54,317 nucleotides of DNA from a virus. Positions 1 through 8,178 of this stretch are shown here, piece by piece. Made by a program: the position numbers and the translations under genes. Under the pieces are notes generated by a model. The model was not told where the DNA came from. It saw nothing but the letters and a program-made list of their open reading frames with translations, and did not search any database. The stretch's first letter is position 1, and each line of letters opens with the position of its first letter. The stretch spans positions 1 to 54,317 of IMG/VR virus record IMGVR_UViG_3300043570_002242, one strand, 5' to 3'.

Positions 1-157
1 AATCGCAGCAGGCGCATACGCCGATGCGGGCACACTCACAGCAGCCAACACTGACTTCGTGGCCGGTGACCTCATCAGCCTCGACGTTTCAGCTGTTGGT
101 TCTGGTACCGCAGGTTCAAACATGACTGTTGCTTTTACTGTTCAAGAAGGCCGTTAA
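1..157 (+). CDS. C-terminal end of a phage structural-type protein (partial)
   Basis: An open frame runs from the window edge (first full codon at base 2) to TAA at 155-157 and gives about 51 residues. They are rich in Ala, Gly, Thr, Val and Asp, with alternating hydrophobic residues (GDLISLDVSAVG, then MTVAFTVQEGR at the end). This composition suggests a beta-strand-rich C-terminus such as is found on phage decoration, fibre or tail proteins. The start and most of the gene lie outside the window, so the family cannot be named. A strong terminator follows 24 bases after the stop, so this is the last gene of its transcript. Confidence 0.6.
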   Translation, partial: IAAGAYADAGTLTAANTDFVAGDLISLDVSAVGSGTAGSNMTVAFTVQEGR

Positions 158-181
158 TTAAAAATTAACCAAAATCTGATT

Positions 182-208
182 AAAGCGCTTCTTCGGGGGC
201 GCTTTTTT
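182..208 (+). terminator. Rho-independent terminator with UUCG tetraloop
   Basis: AAAGCGC at 182-188 pairs with GCGCTTT at 199-205. The inner bases TTC (189-191) pair with GGG (196-198) through G-U and C-G pairs and close a C(UUCG)G tetraloop at 192-195. The 10-bp stem runs directly into a T tract. It ends the transcript of the partial upstream gene and isolates it from the gene starting at 263. Confidence 0.9.
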
Positions 209-262
209 CATGCCAAAAACATGTCATAATATTAGCGTTCCCTAACGCCCGCAGGAGAAAAA

Positions 263-952
263 ATGTCTGGAATCATCGCACCATCAATCGTCAACTACGA
301 CTGGACCGTCAAGGTCAGTGACCCTTCTTACCTGAATGTGTCTTTCCCATTCCGTGTCAAGATTGAGTCAATCTGGTTCACCACTCAGCAGGTTTATGGT
401 GCAACGGCAGGTCTTTGGCAAGGCGTTGAAACAACTCTTGATGTTGATACAACCGAACGACTTCTCCGCCTTGCAGCAATCAAGACCAAGAACTCCAAGA
501 CACAACACAGCCAGTACGACAACCCATCAGATTGGATGTTTGGCTTTGAGGATGTTGAATATGACGGCTCTGTGACTGATGAACTGAAGCCAACAATGTG
601 GCTTGGAAACCCAGATGAAGGAATTGGCAAATTTAGTGCATTTGGCACACAGCCATACTTTGGCAATGGCGTACTTGACCTTCGCAGTACAGCCGCAACG
701 CCTATCGATAAAGCACATGCAATTAACTACAGTTGGAACGAAGAAGAGTACAACGCAAACACCTACCTTACAGATGTTGCCGTTATGAACACCGACGAAA
801 TCCTCCAACTGTTTGTTTATTCAGATGGCGGCGATTGGGAAGGCTACGAGAATGACGCAAAGGTCACAATCTCGGTTGCCTACACTGGTATTCACGACAC
901 AGAAAAAGCATCTGCTTCAGCCAAGCCTTGGACAGCATGGTGGAACGACTAG
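263..952 (+). CDS. Unknown 229-residue protein, probable structural accessory
   Basis: I do not recognise the family. The start ATG is preceded by AGGAG at 253-257, a good ribosome binding site. The product is acidic and rich in aromatic residues (many Trp and Tyr), with alternating polar and hydrophobic stretches that suggest mostly beta structure, for example VAVMNTDEILQLFVYSD near residues 170-186. It has no signal peptide, membrane segment, cysteine cluster or nuclease motif. It lies between the terminator of a structural-type gene and another unknown gene on the same strand, so a role in the virion (head fibre or tail accessory) is a guess from position only. A small inverted repeat (GCGTT at 235-239, AACGC at 244-248) sits in its leader. 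Confidence 0.75.
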   Translation: MSGIIAPSIVNYDWTVKVSDPSYLNVSFPFRVKIESIWFTTQQVYGATAGLWQGVETTLDVDTTERLLRLAAIKTKNSKTQHSQYDNPSDWMFGFEDVEYDGSVTDELKPTMWLGNPDEGIGKFSAFGTQPYFGNGVLDLRSTAATPIDKAHAINYSWNEEEYNANTYLTDVAVMNTDEILQLFVYSDGGDWEGYENDAKVTISVAYTGIHDTEKASASAKPWTAWWND

Positions 953-955
953 TAT
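928..955 (+). promoter_or_regulatory. Candidate promoter for a leaderless gene
   Basis: TTGGAC at 928-933 and TAGTAT at 950-955 are separated by 16 bases, and the ATG of the next gene follows only 6 bases after the -10-like hexamer. There is no Shine-Dalgarno before that ATG. Transcription would begin at or next to the start codon. The hexamers are imperfect, so this rests on spacing and on the similar arrangement before 48215 and 50061. Confidence 0.35.
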
Positions 956-961
956 TGCCGT

Positions 962-1612
962 ATGGCAAAACTACCATCAACATTTGCGCTTGATACTGGA
1001 AACAAATTAAGCGATAATTTCTTTGATATTCGTTGGCTTTCTGCTGGCATGCGTCCGCCCCCTAAAAGGTGGTATACAAATAGTGAAGAACTTCCCACCG
1101 AAGACATGACTGAGTGGGGCTGGGGTGAAGTTGACGCAGAAGGCCGTTTGGTAGTTAAGTATTACCGCGAAGAAGTTTTCGGAACAGAAGACGAAGTAAC
1201 TAAACTTTGGTTTGTTCTTCTTGATGGTCGACATATTCAACCTCCTCATTTAATACTTCTTGGATTTGCGGATGGTAGATATCCTTGGGGGACCGTATTG
1301 GAGGGCGCAGAAGCCTCTCGTGTTCTTGAAAAGGAATATATGTCCACATGGGCAGCCATGATTAATTGGCGTGCTGGTGACCCAATGATTCAACAAATAA
1401 CCACAGCCGAAAAATGGCGTCGCAGGCGACTTTCTGTCATGATGTTTGGCGTCTGCGATGTCGTTAACGCCTGTTACGGATTCAGCCCTGGACTAGTTCT
1501 TCATGGTGGTGCAGTCACTACAGCAGACGGTGAAAAATTACGAGAAATATATCCTACCAATAACGACCGAATACAACCACGTATTGGCTCTGTCGGTCCT
1601 CAAGAATCGTAA
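962..1612 (+). CDS. Unknown 216-residue protein
   Basis: I do not recognise a family. The product has a Trp-rich N-terminal half, a central basic stretch (KWRRRRLSVMMFG, about residues 156-168) and a hydrophobic segment around VVNACYGFSPGLVLHGG that is too short and mixed for a confident membrane helix. It starts 9 bases after the previous stop without a Shine-Dalgarno and with promoter-like hexamers just upstream. Its 3' end overlaps that of the convergent HNH gene by 13 bases, so it closes the rightward block. The function is unknown. Confidence 0.7.
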   Translation: MAKLPSTFALDTGNKLSDNFFDIRWLSAGMRPPPKRWYTNSEELPTEDMTEWGWGEVDAEGRLVVKYYREEVFGTEDEVTKLWFVLLDGRHIQPPHLILLGFADGRYPWGTVLEGAEASRVLEKEYMSTWAAMINWRAGDPMIQQITTAEKWRRRRLSVMMFGVCDVVNACYGFSPGLVLHGGAVTTADGEKLREIYPTNNDRIQPRIGSVGPQES

Positions 1613-1974
1613 GAGTGCTTAGATAGACCAAGGTCAAATGCAAGCTGAGGATAGTTTCCTATGCGAGTGTGGCAAGGACGACAGACACACATAAGGTTTG
1701 ATTCATCAAGAATAGAGCCACCCTGGGAGCGTCTCACTAGTTCGTGAACATCCGATGATGGCCTTTGCTGATAGACAGCAAGTTCGTCATGTTGAGCAAA
1801 GACAGGACAGGCTTCACACCATGGGCGTTCTCCTAAAAGTTTTTCTACCAATGGTCTGCGAAGTTTGTACTTCTCTTCAGTTTTCTTAGAGCGATGATTT
1901 ATCTTCTTTGAAGAGTTCTTTAAAGGTGTTCTTTTTAGCGGTTTATCTGACCGCTTTATTGGCTTACGGTTCAC
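1600..1974 (-). CDS. HNH-type endonuclease-like protein
   Basis: This 124-residue protein has a very basic N-terminus (Lys/Arg-rich first 40 residues, likely DNA contact). It is followed by a treble-clef arrangement: a CEAC pair near residue 54, an HEL motif near residue 77 standing for the first His of HNH, then an Asn (SNLMC) and CxxCH (CRPCH) near the end. This matches HNH nucleases, which nick or cut DNA with one metal ion; many tailed phages carry one near the terminase, where it assists packaging. The start is GTG, overlapping the stop of the upstream gene as GTGA. It is the last gene of the leftward terminase-recombination operon. Confidence 0.75.
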   Translation of the reverse strand: MNRKPIKRSDKPLKRTPLKNSSKKINHRSKKTEEKYKLRRPLVEKLLGERPWCEACPVFAQHDELAVYQQRPSSDVHELVRRSQGGSILDESNLMCVCRPCHTRIGNYPQLAFDLGLSKHSYDS

Positions 1975-2489
1975 TCTGCTGGAAAAAGGCTTGATTCATC
2001 GATTAGGTCGAATAGCCACTCGTTGTTAAGAACCGCCCACAAGGCCCTGTCTATAGATGTCTCTTCAAGTTCAAACTCACGCAAAAGAGCACGATGTTTG
2101 ATAATTGCTTTCTTAAGGGTTTCCATCTCCTGCCAGCCATTTGATTCAGGAGCCTCCCCCGTATCAATCATTGCTGATACTTCATCTAGGCGTTTGTTTA
2201 CGTGAAATCTAAAACGAAGAATTTTCTTCTTTCTAGCTTCGTAAGCCTTGGATGCTTCTTGAGCAAGAATTTTTCCATCGCGACCCATTGACTCAAACCG
2301 TTCGATGTCCGACTGGTTGTCATACTCAATGTCACCTATTTGGTCGTCAAGATTGTCAACAAGAGCCTGCAGGTGGTCCTTCCATCTACTCCAGTTTTCA
2401 GGGTCGGTCAGCATGTCTCTTTGAGTAGGGGATAGCTTGTTTTTAACTTCTTCAGCGACCATCTGAGCAAAAGTAACTTCATCAATCAT
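1971..2489 (-). CDS. Unknown helical protein in the recombination operon
   Basis: The 172-residue product is highly charged and predicted almost all-helical by eye, with heptad-like stretches around residues 60-125 suggesting a coiled coil. It contains no cysteine cluster or catalytic motif that I can recognise. It overlaps the Cas4-like nuclease gene by 4 bases (ATGA) and the HNH gene by 4 bases (GTGA), so it is translationally coupled to both. This suggests a structural or accessory partner for DNA recombination or packaging, but that is inference from context only. Confidence 0.7.
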   Translation of the reverse strand: MIDEVTFAQMVAEEVKNKLSPTQRDMLTDPENWSRWKDHLQALVDNLDDQIGDIEYDNQSDIERFESMGRDGKILAQEASKAYEARKKKILRFRFHVNKRLDEVSAMIDTGEAPESNGWQEMETLKKAIIKHRALLREFELEETSIDRALWAVLNNEWLFDLIDESSLFPAE

Positions 2490-3304
2490 TTCTTACCACC
2501 AAACATTGGGCAAATTTCCTGATAACTGCACCAGTTGCAGAGTATCGATTTTCTTGCTTCAAACTCTCCAGTGCGACAGCATTCGTCCACTTGTTTTTTT
2601 GTATCAATAACGTGTTCAATCATGTTTTTTGATTCACGACTTGTCACATGTTTTTTAAGTCTTACTCCGTCTTTTAGGTACAGAAGCTCTAGTTCTTTGG
2701 CTGTGCCTTTGCCCATCTTTTCCAGCATGTACGCATATATGTAAAGCTGAAAGAATTTATCCGCTTGGTACTGAGGGCGTGGAGTTTTTCCAGTTTTGTA
2801 GTCGCTCACGATAAGGGACTCGCCGTCACCGAGGGTTGAGTATCTATCAATAAAGCCCTTAATCACAACGCCTTCAATGTCTCCAGCAACTTCAAACTCA
2901 AGACCACCAGGTTCTAATTCCTGTGGGTTTTCAAGAATCCAAAGATTCTCAATACAGAACCACGAACGCCACCTAAATAGACGAATTTCTTTTTCGCTAT
3001 TTACAGACGCAGTTGCTCTATCTACCCATACTTCATCCCACACCTGCTTGGCAAGGAACTTAGCGTTGTCAAGAGTTCTTTGTTCTGCGGGTAGTTTGTA
3101 AAGTTCTTCAAGAACATCGTGAACAAAATTGCCCATGACGGCTGCTTCGCCTGAAACATCCGGAATTTGGTCAATTTTGTTATACCTGAACTTGAGTGGG
3201 CATTGGTGAAACGTTCCAATAGAAGAAGCAGAAAGGTGAGGAGGAGGTACCAACTCACTCTGAGACAAGGGTGCCACCAAACTGAATACGAACGATTTCA
3301 GCAA
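2486..3304 (-). CDS. Cas4/RecB-like PD-(D/E)XK exonuclease with Fe-S cysteines
   Basis: Residues follow the Cas4/AddB pattern: Cys35 in a TFHQCP motif, His62 (motif I), Asp153 (motif II, FIDRY), Asp168-x-Lys170 (motif III, SDYKTGK), the downstream QLYIY motif near 186-190, and a C-terminal CxxC-x5-C at Cys256, Cys259 and Cys265. Four such cysteines bind a 4Fe-4S cluster in this family, which resects DNA ends. It follows directly after a Rad52-like annealase gene, the usual exonuclease-annealase pairing of phage recombination systems. The start is uncertain: the long frame overlaps the annealase gene by 50 bases, and the TTG or GTG codons near its stop could be used instead. Confidence 0.88.
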   Translation of the reverse strand: MLKSFVFSLVAPLSQSELVPPPHLSASSIGTFHQCPLKFRYNKIDQIPDVSGEAAVMGNFVHDVLEELYKLPAEQRTLDNAKFLAKQVWDEVWVDRATASVNSEKEIRLFRWRSWFCIENLWILENPQELEPGGLEFEVAGDIEGVVIKGFIDRYSTLGDGESLIVSDYKTGKTPRPQYQADKFFQLYIYAYMLEKMGKGTAKELELLYLKDGVRLKKHVTSRESKNMIEHVIDTKKQVDECCRTGEFEARKSILCNWCSYQEICPMFGGKK

Positions 3305-3911
3305 TCAAGTCATCTAAGTCTTGGTCTGTTGCGTTCGATTTTGTTGGCTTAGGGCGACCACCTGCATGTTGTTCCCAAAACTCATTCAGTTCTGTTTTTT
3401 GGTCGGCGTTAAGGGCCTTTGCAAGTCCTGCAAATTGGTCCCACTTATCAAGTCGGCCTTGCTCTGCTGGGGAGATGCTCATTGCTTCTTCAATATCCAT
3501 TGCCTCTTCACTGCGGGCAAGGTAAAGACCTACGCCAAGAGTTTGAGCGGCTTTCTTGAGTGCGTCAGAAACGGCACCCTTCATCTCGTCACCAAGGTCA
3601 ACGATATCGCCAGTCTTGGTGCGCTTGATTTTTTGTCCACCAAATCCGTCACGAACAACAGTGCTTTCAGGACGAGTTGCGTCAGTGTGCCATATTAAAC
3701 GAACATGGGCAACAATGTATTCAGGGTCAAGAGAGTCTCTGTCGCAAGAGAGGATATTGAACGACCATGAGTCAATTCCTAGGACTTTATTGAGGCGAGT
3801 AATCACTTCACTTACGGGGATGTAAGTGAGAGACGCCCCACCTTTCTTGAGAATCTTTTCCATTTCACGTGGAAATGGTTCTGCTAATAGTTGGGTTATG
3901 TTGGTGTTCAT
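3255..3911 (-). CDS. Rad52-like single-strand annealing protein
   Basis: This 218-residue protein has the signature of the Rad52/Rad22 annealase family: the N-terminal segment YIPVSEVITRLNKVLG-SWSF (about residues 30-54), the beta-hairpin region with GFGGQ near residue 90, and the conserved block DEMKGAVSDALKKAAQTLG (about residues 107-125). These proteins form rings that anneal complementary single strands during phage recombination and replication. The start ATG overlaps the upstream stop as ATGA. The downstream gene is the Cas4-like nuclease that would supply single-stranded ends. The C-terminal third is a Gly/Lys-rich linker and a short acidic tail, which in this family often contacts SSB or partners. 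Confidence 0.88.
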   Translation of the reverse strand: MNTNITQLLAEPFPREMEKILKKGGASLTYIPVSEVITRLNKVLGIDSWSFNILSCDRDSLDPEYIVAHVRLIWHTDATRPESTVVRDGFGGQKIKRTKTGDIVDLGDEMKGAVSDALKKAAQTLGVGLYLARSEEAMDIEEAMSISPAEQGRLDKWDQFAGLAKALNADQKTELNEFWEQHAGGRPKPTKSNATDQDLDDLIAEIVRIQFGGTLVSE

Positions 3912-4405
3912 TCTGTGTCGCCCTTTCTGACGATGATGCTTGTTTTTAGTACGCCTGTTTCGCAGTACATGTCCGGGTTGATGCCGATGTTGTTGAGCTC
4001 TTTAATTCTCCAGTAAGAAGGAGCGCAATAGGTCATTAGTTCCATTGCGATTTCCTCTGGTGACTTTATAACCTCACCAGTATCCATGTCAACTGACATT
4101 TGGCGCAATCTATTAATGACTGCCTTAGCGATGTCCTTGTGTTGCCACGCCTTACGCTCATAAGAAGACTTCTTCTCAATGACGGCATTGCCAGGGAGTG
4201 GAACCGCTGATTCCATATCCATCATTTCTCCAAAACGATGGGCAACTGCGTCGTACACAATACCCATATCGCGTTTAGTTAGATTTAGCTGAAGGAGCAT
4301 GTTTCCCGCTTCTTCAAGAGTTGCACCATCATCAATGGTTTTCATGACCTCTGCTTCTAAATCAATAATCAGAAGTCGGAGTTTTGCAATTTTGTCTAAA
4401 GACAC
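3908..4405 (-). CDS. Unknown protein between terminase and Rad52-like genes
   Basis: I do not recognise a family. The start is GTG, with AGGACG about 10 bases upstream. The 165-residue product is mostly helical, starting with a hydrophobic-charged helix (residues 5-25), and includes a stretch with YCAPSYWRIKELNN that could be a small DNA-binding or protein-contact surface. It lies 38 bases after the terminase stop and overlaps the annealase start by 4 bases, so it is read from the same message. Its conserved place between packaging and recombination functions suggests a DNA-handling role, but no catalytic motif supports one. Confidence 0.7.
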   Translation of the reverse strand: MSLDKIAKLRLLIIDLEAEVMKTIDDGATLEEAGNMLLQLNLTKRDMGIVYDAVAHRFGEMMDMESAVPLPGNAVIEKKSSYERKAWQHKDIAKAVINRLRQMSVDMDTGEVIKSPEEIAMELMTYCAPSYWRIKELNNIGINPDMYCETGVLKTSIIVRKGDTE

Positions 4406-4443
4406 TTTTAATACCGTCCTATCTAGTAACTGGTCTCCCAGTA

Positions 4444-5760
4444 CTAAATGACGATAGCAATTCTTCTTCTCTGTTGCAACCCCAAACCTGCCAAATGTGT
4501 AAAAGCTCCTACAGCAGAGTCGACTTGGTCGTCATGGTCGCAAGCTTCGGGGAATGACGAGAACTCATCAAGCCAATGAGTAAGCCACGGCCCCCTGACC
4601 ACGCGGACGTTGCCGTTAGCCATAGCGGCAGCAAATGGACGAGCCCTGGTTACCTTGTCTCCAGTAGCCCTAATCCCAGTGAAGTTGTAGCCAGGAAGTA
4701 CATATCTGGCATATTGGTCCACAAGGGCCTTTCCGGAAGAGCCAGGCTCCATTTCCATCAAGATTGGGGTATCTAGGCCGTCTTCGTAGGCTGTTTGTGC
4801 AATCAGTTGCTCTACCTTTTCGCCCTTAACCCGCACCCGTTTTACGTCCATGACATAAGCAATTCCCTGGTCAAACATCATTAGCGTGCCTACCGTATAG
4901 TCAGGGTCGGGGTTGTTTGCGCTTGGCTCGGTGGCTGCAAGGTCCCAAAAACGGACGACTTTTGCCGTATTTGAGATTGTTGGGACCTCTGATTGGTCAA
5001 TAATTATGACGGATTCTCGCTCAAATAAGCTTCCGAGAGTGGTGCTCCACCAGTCGCCTTCTTCAAGCCGCCTACGCTCAATAGGGTCAAGAGCCTGCAG
5101 GGCTTGACGGTATGAGTCTGCGTCAATTCCGGGGTTGTCGGTCAGTTTTGAGGGGACAAAGATTCTTCCTTCAGAAATCCCTTCCACGATAAACCTTTGC
5201 CTAACCCAGTTCGGGGCAGGGTTGGATGCACACCTCATTCGGAGTGGGACCTCGGAAAGGGGTCCAGAGTTGGGTCGGCGTAGACGGGAGAACATGTATC
5301 GGTAGTCGGATTCACGGATTTCGGTGACTTCGTCCATCCCAATAAACTGGAATTCAGAACCCTTATAGCGAAGGTAGTCGGACTGGTTGTTTAGGTACCC
5401 AAAGGAAATTCTTGCCCCAGATGGGAAAGTTGCCACAAAACTGTTGTTATTCCAATGAACATCGTCATAGTTGGACATCCATGACTTAAAGCGGTCCATC
5501 AAGGCTCCAGGAAGAGACAAGTCAGCAAATGTACGACGGAAAAGAATTGCTGAATAGCTAGGGATATCAACAAACTGCATGGCTGACATAAGCAGTGCGG
5601 AAGACTTTCCACCACCTGCTGCCCCACCGAACAGGGCTTCCAGCCCGTTGGTTCTCAGGAATACCTTCTGAGGCAGAGACGGCTCTTCTGGGCAGTAGTC
5701 AGACATCTTCGGTTGAAGATATTCAAGAACACTTTCCCAGTTAGTTTGTGGTTCTGACAT
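4444..5760 (-). CDS. terL: Terminase large subunit (packaging ATPase and nuclease)
   Basis: The 438-residue protein contains the full terminase pattern. Walker A is GGAAGGGKS at 45-53 (Lys52), Walker B ends in Asp143-Glu144 (FIGMDEVTE), and the RNase H-like nuclease has Asp273 (RFWDLAAT), a Glu near 336-338 (LMEMEPG) and Asp410/411 with Asp414 (DHDDQVDSA). It drives DNA into the prohead and cuts the concatemer. The start ATG has CGGAG upstream on the minus strand. Unusually it heads a leftward operon with recombination genes and is divergent from the portal gene, so packaging motor and portal are not co-transcribed. No small subunit is adjacent; a candidate lies at 47171. Confidence 0.95.
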   Translation of the reverse strand: MSEPQTNWESVLEYLQPKMSDYCPEEPSLPQKVFLRTNGLEALFGGAAGGGKSSALLMSAMQFVDIPSYSAILFRRTFADLSLPGALMDRFKSWMSNYDDVHWNNNSFVATFPSGARISFGYLNNQSDYLRYKGSEFQFIGMDEVTEIRESDYRYMFSRLRRPNSGPLSEVPLRMRCASNPAPNWVRQRFIVEGISEGRIFVPSKLTDNPGIDADSYRQALQALDPIERRRLEEGDWWSTTLGSLFERESVIIIDQSEVPTISNTAKVVRFWDLAATEPSANNPDPDYTVGTLMMFDQGIAYVMDVKRVRVKGEKVEQLIAQTAYEDGLDTPILMEMEPGSSGKALVDQYARYVLPGYNFTGIRATGDKVTRARPFAAAMANGNVRVVRGPWLTHWLDEFSSFPEACDHDDQVDSAVGAFTHLAGLGLQQRRRIAIVI

Positions 5761-5818
5761 TTATAATCTCCGGCTTTGTTAGACCTGATGGTACTCTAAT
5801 GCGCTAGTCTGGCAGCAT

Positions 5819-5998
5819 ATGAAAATTTTGTGGTCACGATTCAAAAGTAGGCTAAACAGGTCATTGTTCGCTTATTTTTTCATGGTTTCATTTATAATAC
5901 TATCTAGTATTGGTGCAGCACTTATATACCCCCCAGCCGGTTTACTGGTCGGAGGGGCTACATGTGGCTTGTTTGGTTTTCTATTAGGTCGTGAGTAA
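5819..5998 (+). CDS. Small membrane protein upstream of portal
   Basis: A 59-codon frame (ATG 5819, TAA 5996-5998) begins with a basic stretch (KILWSRFKSRLNR) followed by two hydrophobic segments, about residues 16-37 and 41-57, separated by the turn YPPAG. This is the topology of a two-helix inner-membrane protein, like small holins or other phage membrane proteins, though nothing proves lysis function. The stop lies 8 bases before the portal ATG and the portal has only a weak ribosome site, so translational coupling is likely. It fills what would otherwise be a gap between the divergent terminase and portal genes. Confidence 0.65.
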   Translation: MKILWSRFKSRLNRSLFAYFFMVSFIILSSIGAALIYPPAGLLVGGATCGLFGFLLGRE

Positions 5999-6006
5999 AA
6001 AAAAAT

Positions 6007-8079
6007 ATGGCGTGGAATCCTTCTACAAACAAGTCGCTAAATAACCAAGCGCAAAAAGACATTGGCCCAGGTGCTCCAGTAGCACAAAACCCTGGATATG
6101 CAGGCAAACCGTACAGGGACTCATGGGATATTGAGCGCGCCTACAGAGAGGGTATGCAGAAGGTCACATGGGTATCTAGGTGTATTGATGCCATTGCCGG
6201 AAACCAAGCCAGGCTTCCTATTATTCTCAGAAAAGACAACTCCCCACACGGAGAAATACTTTCCATAAAAGAAGCCAAAAAAGTACCATTGCTTAACATT
6301 TTGAACAGCAAGTCAAACATTGGTGAGAACTCTTACATCTTTAGGTACAGACTTTCTGCTCAGCTTCTTCTTGGCACAAGAGGTGCTTTTATCGAAAAAG
6401 TGAGAGGTAGAGACGGGGGCATTATTGGCCTCAACCTTCTCCCGCCTCAATCAACTTCGCCAATCCCTGACCCAAAAAAGTTTGTTTCTGGATATGAAGT
6501 TCAGATGCCAACTGGAAACAAAATCTTTCTAAAACCGGAAGATGTTTGCTGGGTAAGAAGACCGCACCCAATTGACCCGTATCTATCGTTGACACCACTT
6601 GAAGCATGTGGAGTAGCCATTGAAATAGAAAACTTGGCAAAGCTTTACAACAGAAACTATTTGCTCAATGACGGAAGACCTGGTGGTCTTCTTGTTCTCA
6701 AGGGAGAAATAGATGACGATGACAAGGAAGAACTAAGAAGCAGATTCCGTGGAAACTTGTCTCGTGTTGGATACACCTCGGTAATCTCTTCCGATGAAGG
6801 TGTTGATTACATTGACACTTCGGCCAACCCACGAGATGCCGCCTATATCCAAATGCGTCAGCTCACAAAAGAAGAAATCCTTGCTTCTTTTGGTGTTCCT
6901 GAATCCGTAATCGGAAACGCTGCAGGAAGAACTTTCAGCAATGCTTCTGAAGAGATTCGAGTCTTTTGGATGGAAACAATGCTTCCTCACTTGGAAATTT
7001 TGTCTCGTGCCTTAGACGAACTTGACGTAGATAACTACGTTGACTTTAACGTGGACCAAGTGCCCATTTTGATGCTGTACGAGCAGGAGCGTCATCGCTA
7101 CTTGATGGATGAGTTCAATGCAGGACTAATCAGCAACAATGAATACCGAATTGGTTCAGGTCGTAAAGAAACCGAAAGCGATTTGGCTGACTCGTTGCTT
7201 GCCAATCCAAACCTCATCCCAATCTCTAACACCAAGAAGAAGATGGAAGAACCGTCCCAGGTTCAAGTTCCTGGAGCCCCAGGACAGCCAGGAATGCCTG
7301 GCATGCCACCTGGTGCCCCAGCGATGCCAGGGATGCCTCCAGTGCCCGGACAACCACCTGTGGACCCAAACACAATGGCCGGAGCACTTGCAGAAGTTGG
7401 CTCAACCGTTCCTCCTGGCGGGGAACTGGCTCAGTCCCCAATTCCAGGCATGCCTCCCGGCATGATGACGGGCGCAGAACCTATGCCTATGGGTGCAACA
7501 AGTGCTGAGTCTTCCGAACTTGAAACAAAGTCCCTCGATACGGAATTTGATTCTCAAAAACTAGAGATGGAAAGATGGGAAGAGATTCTTGTCAGAAGCA
7601 TGGAAAGAGTTTTGGAAAGACAGCAAAGAGTTGTTCTTGAAAAATCAAGTGGAGCAAAAGCTAAGAAAGCTTTGTTTGCCGGAACCCTAGACATCCCATC
7701 TGTTCTCCCAACGGATACATGGGATAGACAGTTTGATGAAGACATCAAGCCGGTCGTGACAGCCATCGTCAAAGAGTCGTTTAAAGCTTCTTCCCCTATG
7801 GGAAAGAAGTCTGCAAAAAACTCCACCATGGAATCTGACATTATTGCTCAGGTTGATTCTCAAATGGCAAGAATAAAAAGTCTTAACCAAGATTTGACCG
7901 ATGAAATAACTTCGTTAATGCTTTCTTCCATGAATGTCGCTGACGAAGACCAGAGAGCTGGAGCCTTCAGGTCAAACATTGTTTCTTTGTACACAAACGT
8001 GCTCGCAAAGAGAATTCCTGAAATTGCCGAAGAAGAAGCTCGCAGGGCGTGGATGTACGGGAAGTACATCACAGGATAG
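6007..8079 (+). CDS. Portal protein, HK97 family, with extended C-terminus
   Basis: Residues 40-380 show the HK97-type portal pattern: WVSRCIDAIAGN near 55-66, an LLGTRGAF-like clip region near 120, the wing and crown segments, and the C-terminal conserved block LTKEEILASFGVPESVIG followed by EEIRVFWMETMLPHLE. The dodecameric portal is the vertex through which terminase packs DNA. At 690 residues it is longer than usual. A Met-Pro-Gly-rich linker at about 415-500 joins a helical C-terminal domain of about 180 residues, and a similar Met-Pro linker occurs in the next gene. Residues 545-549 read EKSSG, a possible weak relative of the R-L-S-S-G motif in the giant proteins. Confidence 0.93.
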   Translation: MAWNPSTNKSLNNQAQKDIGPGAPVAQNPGYAGKPYRDSWDIERAYREGMQKVTWVSRCIDAIAGNQARLPIILRKDNSPHGEILSIKEAKKVPLLNILNSKSNIGENSYIFRYRLSAQLLLGTRGAFIEKVRGRDGGIIGLNLLPPQSTSPIPDPKKFVSGYEVQMPTGNKIFLKPEDVCWVRRPHPIDPYLSLTPLEACGVAIEIENLAKLYNRNYLLNDGRPGGLLVLKGEIDDDDKEELRSRFRGNLSRVGYTSVISSDEGVDYIDTSANPRDAAYIQMRQLTKEEILASFGVPESVIGNAAGRTFSNASEEIRVFWMETMLPHLEILSRALDELDVDNYVDFNVDQVPILMLYEQERHRYLMDEFNAGLISNNEYRIGSGRKETESDLADSLLANPNLIPISNTKKKMEEPSQVQVPGAPGQPGMPGMPPGAPAMPGMPPVPGQPPVDPNTMAGALAEVGSTVPPGGELAQSPIPGMPPGMMTGAEPMPMGATSAESSELETKSLDTEFDSQKLEMERWEEILVRSMERVLERQQRVVLEKSSGAKAKKALFAGTLDIPSVLPTDTWDRQFDEDIKPVVTAIVKESFKASSPMGKKSAKNSTMESDIIAQVDSQMARIKSLNQDLTDEITSLMLSSMNVADEDQRAGAFRSNIVSLYTNVLAKRIPEIAEEEARRAWMYGKYITG

Positions 8080-8178
8080 TTTTAGTATTTGGTTTTAGTA
8101 AACAATGCGAAAAACCTGAATACTTACCGTTTAGTGCAGTCTTTGTCGTTTATTATCGAAGAATACACAAGGAGCCAC

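Noticed and set aside
2486-3304. CRISPR-associated Cas4 function
   Set aside because: The protein has the Cas4-like fold, but it is paired with a Rad52-like annealase and no cas1, cas2 or array is in the window, so phage recombination is the better reading.
8089-8178. Upstream extension of polyprotein 1 to a TTG start
   Set aside because: The TTG lacks a ribosome site, while ATG 8179 has AAGGAG at the right distance and begins just before the protease domain.
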